Source: Symsagittifera roscoffensis
Taxonomy: Eukaryota; Xenacoelomorpha; Acoela; Convolutidae
Direction of reading: 5' to 3'
NCBI RefSeq assembly: GCF_963678635.1
Contig: NC_087065.1
Coordinates: forward strand, 28,291,254 to 28,355,253
DNA: 64,000 nt
The notes below the pieces were generated by a model. That model worked only from the letters and a program-made list of their open reading frames with translations. It was not told the DNA's origin and did no database searches. Below, piece by piece: positions 55,401 through 64,000 of the stretch (position 1 is its first letter; every line of letters begins with the position of its first letter). The translations under genes and the position numbers were made by a program.

Positions 55401-56800
55401 TCACAAAATATCTAAAAACCTTTAAACGCCCCACACTTGGGCACCTGTACAGCGTTGTTGATTTGATCGAGACGATCGGTCTTACTGGAAAACAGTATGG
55501 GTATAACTTTTCAATTAATATAAAGGTTTGATCCACCTAATTTGGAAGTCAAACCCACTGTTCTTTTTGAGGTTTTATCGTTTTTTGTTCCTATTTTAAA
55601 CCTTTTTTGGTTTTTTGTCTCGCTTTTTGTCTTTTACTCGTGTTTTTCCCCCTAGTTGCCCCCTTTACTCGGTTAGCTAGGCCTCCTTTTGGAAAGCGCA
55701 GCGGGAATTTTTCTCAAGTTTTTTAAAAAGCTAACACGGTACAACCAGAAGGTGGACACGTTCCCGTTGAACCAACCACCGGTACTCTAGAATGGGAATA
55801 TAGCCCGGAGCTGTGTCAAGTGGATTTGATCCCATAGTCTTGATGTCGTAAAAACACCCAGGATCGCCATTGAAACACTATGTAACATTCGCCTACTTAA
55901 ATCACGTATGAGGTTAAAGAAAAATAGGCCCTATAACCATTGGCTCAAGAGTCAGGGACACTGTCTCTTGTGTTGTTCTACCTCAAGCGGTCGGAGCCAA
56001 TTCGGTTCACTTGCGACATGAGACTAAAACCCGCGTTACAGCTTAAAGGCCACTACTAAAATACCCCCCACTCTAGAAAACAAGAACGCCCCCCTACTCA
56101 GGTCTCAAAATACCTAACATACGTGAACGCCGTTAAAAACAGGTTCGGAACCTTATGTATAGTTTTTTTTCATTAGACAGTGGACCTTTGATCCATTTCA
56201 GATGGATCATCCTAAAAACTCTCGCTAACTCAACATAACAATATAAAACACATTCAAGAAAATTAAATTAGGTACTCACATACGAACACGACCTCTAGAA
56301 TTGAGTAACTGAAATATACAGCAACTCTAGAATCGATTGAGTAATTAAGTTTAACTCGAGAAGTTTGAAATAAGCATGTTTCAACTCAAGAAACAAGTTT
56401 TTGGTCTGTGTGACATTCGACCAGAATGGACAAAAGTGCAATTTCAAATTGGTAGCCGCTGACCTGGAGAATTGGCAGTTTTAGCAGATTAGCGACGTTA
56501 TCTGAACGATTAGACAAACTTTGAAGGTCTGAATATTTTGGTATTTTAAATAATTAAAATTTCGAATGATGACGTCACATTTCTGAGAAATGCTGAAACG
56601 GCCATTCTGGAGAAAAAACAGAAAAAAAACACATCAACAATAGTTGCCATAGAAAGAACAACGATAGTAATAGTGAAAACTAGCACGAAAGGAATAAAGA
56701 CCGATGACAGAGTATTATCAGAGACCGCTCCGAGTTGTAACGATTGTGACGCTACCATTCACGCTAACAGTGAAGGGTGTTGGGACAGTGTGTCCAGCCT
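55400..56800. other. Unassigned stretch between the two elements
   Basis: No gene supported. A 70-codon minus-strand frame (56546-56758) is hydrophobic (FVLVFTITIVVLSMATIVDV), which may be chance in AT-rich DNA. Confidence 0.35.
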
Positions 56801-59380
56801 TCCGGAAAGGAAATAAGCACGTTTTTTTCCCGGATTCAAGAATCCGGAGGGGTCTCGAGACTTGAACTTAAACTGTTTTATACGAACTTTTAGCTTCCTG
56901 GTCATGCCCTGAATTGAATTTAATTAACATCTAGATTCATTTTCTGATAATGAGAAGCTAGGAGTGGAGGGAAAGGGTTGATCAATCTTCGATGGAGATC
57001 ATGATTTTTATCTACTGGACAAAAACAATAGTAATATAGTAAATAGTAGTAGCCCTGTTTTTAGGAGTGACCTCGTGGTCTGGGGATACTGAGATCCAGC
57101 CATGAGCTCACTATTCTTGCAAATAATTAAGTTAATTTGAGTGTTTTGACCAAAGCCGAAAGCAGCAACGTTTTTGTCGACCCGACGTTAGAAAGACCAC
57201 CAAAAGAACTGCCTTAGGTGGAGACAGTGAAAAGCATGTAGAGCTTTGTTTAGACGCTGGCCAGTCGTTTTATAGCTTAGCTTTATCTTCCGTCGATATG
57301 TACTTCCGGGCGAATGTTACACAGATGTTTTTCAGGCGCTCCTGGGTGTTATACTTTTTTAACATCATGACAGGCAGAACCATTAACGAGCACTCCGCGC
57401 CGAGCAGATGCTCATAATAACGCCCTTAATTGGCCCTAACCGCCGGGGCGGAAGGGTAGTTCGGAACGCGGAAGCCTTCCGGATTCCCGTGAATAGCTTT
57501 TTAACCTAGTTAAGACCAAAAATTCACATTTCACGAAGGGTGGGGGGATTGGCCGCCCCCACGTCGTTCCTTGAGAGGTCTGTGAACAAAAACAATTAAA
57601 GATATACAAGAAACCAAACAAAAAGTAGTACATTACCCAAGAAAAACAAAAAACAAAAAATAACCGAAAAAACCAAAAAACAGTAAAAAAAGTAAAAAAT
57701 CAGTAGAAATCATCCCCCCAGACAAGATGTGATCCAACCCCCCCGTTTGTTGTTGATAGTTATATTGTTGTTACAGGCATTTATATCAGTCAGGCTTGCT
57801 ACGATCTTTTTTGTGGCCCATTTGTGAGGCTTGTACTGTAGGGTTATTTGAGTATTTAAGCACGTTAGTGCTAATTTGCGCTGAATCCGGAAGGGTCTCG
57901 GGATAAGTGAAGAAGACTGATCCGGCAAGCAGTTCAAGGAGCGACAAGAGGGGGTTCAACGACAACAACAATTGACCTTTTGGTATCGTTAACAAGTTTT
58001 GTATCCCTTTTGGTACAAAAAGTAAGATAGTAATCTGTGGGGGGCTCGACAGTGCTGCACTGTAGTGAACCTTCACCGAACTGCGAATTTCTGAATTAAG
58101 CACCTCAATTCGGATATTGAACAAACTCGGAGGGCTATAGTATCACTAATATTATTTTTTATACAGCCTATATTACTACTCCTATATCGGTTTTCAGTGA
58201 AAAACACAGTAAGCTGACCGGTTTTTAGGATCAAATTAGCGATATTTTTATATCCACCCACATATCGCGATTTTTGAGATATCTATATTTTTTGAAACCG
58301 AAAAAGGCGGAAAATTAGTGAATTACATCGTAATTGTACTAGTATAATAGGCAGAACCGCGGTTGAGTTTAGTTCAGAAGTGGTTGGAACTATTTGGGTA
58401 CCAAAAACCGAATTTTAGTGATTTTTTAAAAATCGAAACACTATAAAATGAGAAAATTTTTGAAATTTTTGAGTTAGGACAGTGAAAATTGCTGTTCGGA
58501 CAACTTCCACTATTGAATCGACAGGTTTTAAAAACCGTATGCCTATAACCTTCCGGGTTAAAGAGAAATCGAACTTAACGTCTTTGATTTAGTGGATTCA
58601 TCAATCCGGAGGGGTCCAAATAGCATAGTTTTTGGAAAATGTTTTCCACTAGAGCGTTTTAGATCGGGCTTTTTTGTATTGAACTAGAAGACCATAGGCC
58701 TTTTGAGCTCCGATCAATAAATTTTAGTTCAAATAGAACAGAATTGCGAAAAAAGTCAGGCGGAACTTATAAGAGAGAAATTTTTTTTGATTTTAGAAAA
58801 AAGACGTTTTGGTTATAACTTTAGAACTACTGGACAAATCCAGTTGATCTTAAAACCATTAGATCAAAAATTAGCTGAGCTTACTAATAAAAACATCAAT
58901 TATTCAAAAAAAGCATGAAATTTTTGAAAGATTGTTTTTAGCAAACTCACTCATTCGGGAAGGGTATGAGTGAATTTCTGCAAAGCCCTTACACCCCTCA
59001 CGTTTTATAAAGCCCTCACGTTTTATAAAGCCCTAAAGCCCTTCACGTTTTATAAAAAAAATTTTGCAAAGCCCTTACACCCCTCCCAAAAGGTAATAAT
59101 GGTCGAATAAGGCAATTTTACGCTGTTCTAGACAGAAAGGAAAGGCCAAGGGCACCAGAAAACTTTTGTCAAGTCGAAACTAGACTAGCGATAAGACCCT
59201 TCACCGTTAGGATGAATCGTCAAATAAGAGGCTTATTTTCAATCCCGAAGGGTATTGGGAAAGACAATACACCCTTCCTAGTTAGTTCGAACACCATAAT
59301 GGCATCGGAGAACGCATCCGGAAGGGTAATGGGTGAAAATTTAGAAAGTGTCCGATAAGCTATTTTTACAAACCCCGAGG
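56800..59380. repeat. Dispersed short motif aatccgga(g/a)gggtc
   Basis: Variants of a(a/t)tcc(c)gga(a/g)gggt occur near 56840, 57470, 57885, 58605, 58960, 59250, 59310, 59375 and 59390, separated by unrelated AT-rich sequence. The density rises toward the tandem array at 59390. No gene supported here. Confidence 0.6.
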
Positions 59381-59384
59381 GGTC

Positions 59385-59655
59385 CCAATCCGGAGGGGTC
59401 TTAATTTTGCCAATCCGGAAGGGTCCTATTTTTGAAAATCCGGAGGGGTCTTGTTTTTTCCAATCCCGAGGGGTCCTTTTTTTGCCAATCCGGAGGGGTT
59501 CTATTTTTGCCGATCCGGAGGGGTCCCAGTTTTGCCAATCCTGTGAGGGTCCTATTTTTGTCAATCCGAAGGGGTACTGTTTTTGTCAGTCCGGGGGGTT
59601 CTGTTTCTGTCAATCCGAAGGGGTACTGTTTTGTTAATCCGTAGGGGTTAAGACG
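59385..59655. repeat. 26-30 bp minisatellite of caatccggaggggtccta
   Basis: Nine or ten units of ccaatccggaggggtcctatttttg with substitutions. Open frames on both strands (for example 59407-59637) merely follow the repeat. Confidence 0.85.
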
Positions 59656-59659
59656 TAAG

Positions 59660-60300
59660 AAGACAACAGAAAAAAAAGTAGTTAAAGGTATTAGGTTATT
59701 AAGAGATTGCACTGGTAACTTGCCTTTTATAAAAAACCAAACCAAAACAAAACAGGTCTAAACTCGGATATTCGCGACACTAAGTCTAAAATGAACAGGA
59801 CGCGTAACTCATTGGTGTGGATTGAAATCCAAAACCTTTTTGAGACAAGTGATTGCCTTGAGGATTTTAGTAGGTCTAGCTCAGGCAATCCGAAGGCAGA
59901 TAGGTTACACAGGACTCAGTGGGTGCAATAGACGCCCACTTTAGAAAATAACTGCCTTCAAGTTTTGTCTGTTTGGTGCAGCACCAAGCAGAGAAAGTTC
60001 TTTCTCTAGAAACAAGTTCAACTATTGTACTGCGACTGACTAAAATTACAAAACACATACGTTTTTCATAGACAATGTTCCTATTTTTCGTTATTTTTGG
60101 TTTTAAATCAATAATATTTGTGCTTGATTGGGTAGTGAGAACACCATCTTTTAAATAGACTGATATCATCATACTGTGCAAGCTTCAAGTTGTACAACTA
60201 ATAATCGATCATTGTGAATAAATTGTATATACGCTGTACTGCGATAACATACAAGGATTCGTGGTCACTATTTAATAGAAACGTTTGAAAATTATTGATT
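59660..60300. other. Unassigned, leader of the plus-strand element
   Basis: AT-rich. A 5' LTR and primer-binding site of the element that follows should lie here, but I cannot identify them without its 3' end. Confidence 0.35.
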
Positions 60301-60301
60301 T

Positions 60302-61039
60302 GTGTTATTATTAAGGAAACTAATACTGGAGAAACAGAGAAAAGCAATGAACGACCCTTTTGTGGAAAGGATCACACGAACCCGGACTGACAAAGGGGAG
60401 AATGTTTCAGGCAGAATGGTTGAGACCAGGAGTCAAAAGTCCTCAGAAGAGCGAAAAGCAATGCTAGAAGTGGAGGTCCATCCGGACCAGGCCATGGATG
60501 AGAACCAGCAAATACATAGACCGGAGGGGAGAGGAAACAAAAGGCTGGCGAGTGAATCTACTCCGGTAGAACAAGGCCAAGATTATGCCACTTCCACCGG
60601 GACACTGGACCGAGGGGAGATGTCGGAACTGTCCGACATCTCTACTGGAATTGTAGCAACTAGAAGTTCACGCACAGACAACACCATGATGGTTGGCGTG
60701 ACGGAGAAACAGGCAACGTCCTCATCGTTTTCAGAAAGATTGAAGAACACTTTCGGAAACATCTTTCCATTTAACATGGGAGCGGGTACAGGCGATGAAC
60801 GAGAATCCCAGGAAGAAGAAGAGGACGATGACGAGCAAGTTGACTTTGGATCTCGAGTCAGCCTCAATAGTTCGACTCAGGAGAATGAAGCATACACCGG
60901 AAGAGGGACTGGCACCATGGACCAATTTGGCGTAGTGAGGACAATAAGCAAAACCACAAACACATCAGGCCAGTCAGGACACTTTGTGAGTATGACGAAT
61001 TCGGAAATGCGAACTGGGGAGAGTAATACACAGGGCTAA
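60302..61039 (+). pseudogene. Gag N-terminal low-complexity region (plus-strand element)
   Basis: 245 codons, charged. It carries ERITRTRTDKGENVSGRMVE, an acidic run (EEEEDDDEQVD) and Ser/Thr/Gly-rich text. It ends at TAA before a further coding stretch in another frame, so either a separate ORF or a broken Gag. A likely initiator is the ATG at 60347 (MNDPFVER). Confidence 0.5.
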
Positions 61040-61215
61040 GGAACGCACCGGCGGATCCAGATGGAGGATAAGGAAAAGACGTCGAGGCAGAGAATCAAAG
61101 CCCCAATCTCGACCAGCACCAAGCTACCTGGGATCGACAGGGTGACACCACCACTTGTGACGCCACTAGGGAACAACGGAGTATCAACGGCAGCATAGGA
61201 GAACAGAATGAAAAG

Positions 61216-62261
61216 ATGCCCATAAAAATGAGTGAACTAGAAAGGCCAGTCCACGTCGCGAGAGAAAATCTGCGGCAAGAAATAAACCGCAATAGACAAA
61301 AAATTGGTAGAAGCAAAAAACGCTTGAAGGAAAGAACGGATGAACACTTGGCGAAGTACTTTCCGCGAATGACAAGAGAAGCGGAACAAAGAGAGTTACG
61401 GTTATGGGACTACATGGAGAAGTTGAGAATTCAACATGAGCAGACTCTTGGGACTCTTGACGCAAAGATAGTTGCGATGATGGAGAGGCGAACTCAGGCT
61501 ATCATGGATAGGTTGGACGGGCTACTAGGCAGCAGGAGTGGACCGAACTCGCGAGGACCCAGCAGGGAGCCGAGTGTGAACTTCAATGACCAACAGAATA
61601 GGAGAAATACGTATGGATCCACTAGAGGTAGGGGCAATTCATCAGCCATGCCACAGGGGATAATAGAACATGGGGCCCAAACATCAGAGGAAGTTCAACT
61701 GGCAACAGACAGACCTCAAACGAACGACCGACGCAAGGCACACATGCGACTGGGAGAGGTGATTCCAGGAACAGGAGTCATGCCAGCCCAGGAAGGAGTC
61801 AAGCGAGTCAAGGAAGAAACAATCCGAGCGACTCGGACAGAAGGGAAGTTCCAAGTACAAAACCCTTATCAGGGGGCAATGATACTCAGGCGGGGCATTC
61901 AAGAGAAGCTACATCGATGGCCACAGCCTTTGAACCTCTGAATAGGTCTTTGGAAACTTTTCTTACGAGGTTATCTAGAACCATTGCACGTAGCGATAAT
62001 TCCAGAAGGGTTTTTAAGAAACCAAGATGCTACAAAGACGAATCTGATGGCTGCATTGATACCTGGATAGAGGTGATGAAACTGCATTTTGAAGAAGAGG
62101 ATTTGTCAGAAAGACAAGAATCCAGTGCGCTTACCAGCAACTTGGAAGGGATAGCCCTAAACTGTGTGATGGCCAAAAAGCAATACCAGCGGGACCCGGG
62201 ATTAGAAGCAGGATTAGAAACCCGGACCGGAAGTATGTTAAGAAACCAGTTAATAGGATAA
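61216..62261 (+). pseudogene. Gag coiled coil and central region (plus-strand element)
   Basis: 61216-61941 encodes a long helix (RENLRQEINRNRQKIGRSKK) and Gly/Arg/Ser-rich text. After a frame change, 61917 onward encodes MATAFEPLNRSLETFL, then DESDGCIDTWIEVMKLHF and SNLEGIALNCVMAKK, matching the minus-strand Gag centre. The match ends at KKQYQRDPG (about 62190), where the deletion begins. Confidence 0.6.
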
Positions 62262-62468
62262 TAACAGATGAAAACAAGGTACCAATCCTTTTAGACAGAA
62301 ATTTAAAACTACAGCCGGGACAAACTGTAGTAGCAATTTTTAGAATACTAAACTTAAACTCGTTAAGTGATAGTAAACAGGTTTGTTTGGTACCGAATAC
62401 AAATAGTCAAAGTTGAGTGATTTTTAGGCCGGAGCTTCTCGGTAACTCGAAACAGGCTGTGTGTCAGT

Positions 62469-63574
62469 GTGTTATTGATCACAATGGACACCACGGTTTC
62501 AATCCAGCATGGAAAGAATCTTGGTTACGCTTTGCCGATGAGGACCGACTATGAAGAGACACAAAACTTGAAGAGATATAGTGTGAAAGACTGTCCTTAT
62601 CATGCCAATAAAGATAAAAATTTCAAAAGGGTTAATGAATTTAAATCTATTCATAAACAGTTTTCAATGAAATCCGAAACGGATGACGGTTTGTCGAGCT
62701 GCTTGAATTTTCCGGAATGCCCCTCGTCATATGAACTAGAATCTGACAAACCGGTTTTGCCGGAAATAGAAAACTTAAAAGGGAAAATAGGCGAGGGAGA
62801 TTTTGAATTATTGCGGGCGTTTTTAAATCGGAACGCGGATGTATTTCCAAAACATAAGGCGGATATCGGTTGCTGTAACTTCGTCGAACTCGAAATTGAA
62901 CTTGAGGAAGGCACCGTTCCCCACAAGGAAGGCGCAAGACGGATGACGCCACATAAATTGGAAGCGTGCCGAGCGGAAATAGAAAGGTTGCTCAAATACG
63001 ACATGATAGAAATCTCGAAATCACCATGGGCTAGCGGGGTAGTAATAGCGAAAAAGAAAGGGGGCAGCTTAGGTTTTGTTGCGACTTTCGCTACTTGAAC
63101 GCGGTAACAATAAAAGATGCGTACCCAATACCGCGGATAGACGAGTGCCTTTCTAAACTTGGTGATGCCAAATTCTTCACCACACTGGATTTAGGTTCTG
63201 CCTTTTGGCAGGTCTCTCTGCGGAAGCAGGATAGAGAAAAGACCGGATTCGCAGGTGAGTTGGGGTTGTACCAGTGGAAGAGGATGCCCTTCGGCTTGTG
63301 CAACGCAACGGTCACGTTTCAAAGACTGATGGCTCAGGCTTTGACCAGAGTGACGAAGAAGTACGGGAATCTTGTGATGTGTTACGTGGATGACGTGGTC
63401 ATAGCAACACCAACCCTAGAAGACAACATCGACCGGCTCGATGAGGTCTTTGGATGCATGAAAAGAGCAGGCTTGAAATGCAAACCATCGAAATGTGAAT
63501 TCCTCAGGGATTCAATCAAGTATCTAGGAAGAATGGTGGACAAGCATCGCGTGAGGCCAGACCCGAAGCAGTAG
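62469..63574 (+). pseudogene. Reverse transcriptase (plus-strand element)
   Basis: Two overlapping frames. 62469-63098 holds KPVLPEIENLKGKIGEGDFE, EGARRMTP and KSPWASGVVIAKKKGG. After one extra base in a G-run near 63060-63064, 63095-63574 holds DAKFFTTLDLGSAFWQV, RMPFGLCNATVTFQRLM, and CYVDDVVIATPT (YVDD at residues 97-100). All catalytic Asp are intact. A stop follows KQ at 63572. Confidence 0.85.
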
Positions 63575-64000
63575 AAGCTGTGTTGACATGGAAGGCTCCC
63601 AGAACGGACACATAGCTCATGAGCTTCCTAGGGTTTGCCAATTATTACCATGAGTTCATAAAAGGATATGCAGACAAGGTGTATCCCATGCATAAGCTGA
63701 TGCACAACAAAGGAAAGAAGTTCGAATGGAACGGAGAAGCTCAAGCAAGCTGCCTCCGAGAACATAAAGTGGGAACTGTGCGAGGCGCCAGTGCTAGGTA
63801 TGCCTACAGAAAATGGCATGTATGTTCTTGACACAGACGCATCAGTAGTAGCCATCTCAGGAATACTGCATCAGGAGCAGGAATGGAATGGAAGAACGGT
63901 TCTCCGTCCCATTGCATATGGCAGTAAGGTGTTGAGTGACACTGAGATGAAATTTATTGCACCAGAAGCAGAAATGTATGCAGTAGTCACGTTTGTGGAA
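63575..64000 (+). pseudogene. Thumb and RNase H start (plus-strand element), partial
   Basis: 63619 onward reads SFLGFANYYHEFIKGYADKV and HNKGKKFEWNGEAQ. A frame change near 63760 precedes YVLDTDASVVAISGILH (63808-63875) and PEAEMYAVVTFVE at the window end. This contains the first two acidic sites of RNase H; the rest is outside. Confidence 0.75.

Larger units (their letters stand above)
60302..64000 (+). mobile_element. Second gypsy-type element, internally deleted, cut by the window end
   Basis: Gag N-terminus (60302-61039), Gag coiled-coil part (61216-61941), Gag centre (61917-62190), protease-RT linker (from about 62200), RT (62469-63574), RNase H start (63650-64000). The nucleocapsid knuckle and protease seen in the minus-strand element are missing; the sequence jumps from Gag centre to the linker near 62190-62225. 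It is head-to-head with the first element and clearly related, although the N-terminal Gag parts are very different. Confidence 0.8.

Noticed and set aside
57360-57440. Possible tRNA or snRNA in a GC-rich patch
   Set aside because: No cloverleaf or Sm-type pattern could be drawn.

Overview
The window looks like intergenic and accessory DNA of an animal, probably an invertebrate. Host-like stretches are AT-rich, exons are short with GT/AG borders, and most of the space is repeats and retroelement debris. The host-like gene pieces (an Artemis-type DNA-repair nuclease, a SET domain, a RING-like finger) are animal-type families. I cannot name the species. No bacterial operon, CRISPR array, rRNA or intact tRNA was seen.

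Layout. 1-18960: a nested tandem repeat. An 11.43-kb unit (1-11430) starts again at 11431. Inside each unit sits a second tandem array with a 2109-bp period: three copies, the third truncated, in the first unit and two in the second. A pair of exon-like sequences is carried in each large unit. 18960-23800: a dispersed-repeat fragment, two strong hairpins, arrays of short repeats, and a broken Artemis (DCLRE1C)-like gene on the minus strand. 23819-25780: two minus-strand candidate host genes, one RING-like with an acidic tail, the other a four-exon gene I cannot assign. 26105-36999: a third copy of part of the large repeat, a 650-bp direct repeat in two copies, a near-perfect palindrome, a minisatellite, decayed coding stretches, and a duplicated Ty3/gypsy integrase fragment. 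37801-38661: a SET-domain gene resembling KMT5A/SETD8.

39175-53490 (minus) is the main object: a decayed Ty3/gypsy-type element with gag, CCHC knuckle, aspartic protease, reverse transcriptase, RNase H and integrase. After the integrase comes a region that reads as a macro (ADP-ribose-binding-like) domain. After a 440-bp gap comes a further 5-kb reading frame with a coiled coil, an SGNH/GDSL-hydrolase-like domain, and a second SGNH-like block. 53500-60300 is the interval between two head-to-head elements, with a 63-bp minisatellite and a spreading short-motif family. 60302-64000 (plus) is a relative of the same family. It lacks most of the nucleocapsid and protease and runs off the window.

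Almost every coding feature carries in-frame stops or single-base frameshifts. Many frameshifts fall in homopolymers, so decay and sequencing error cannot be separated from this sequence alone. No LTR pair, primer-binding site or target-site duplication could be assigned to the two large elements.
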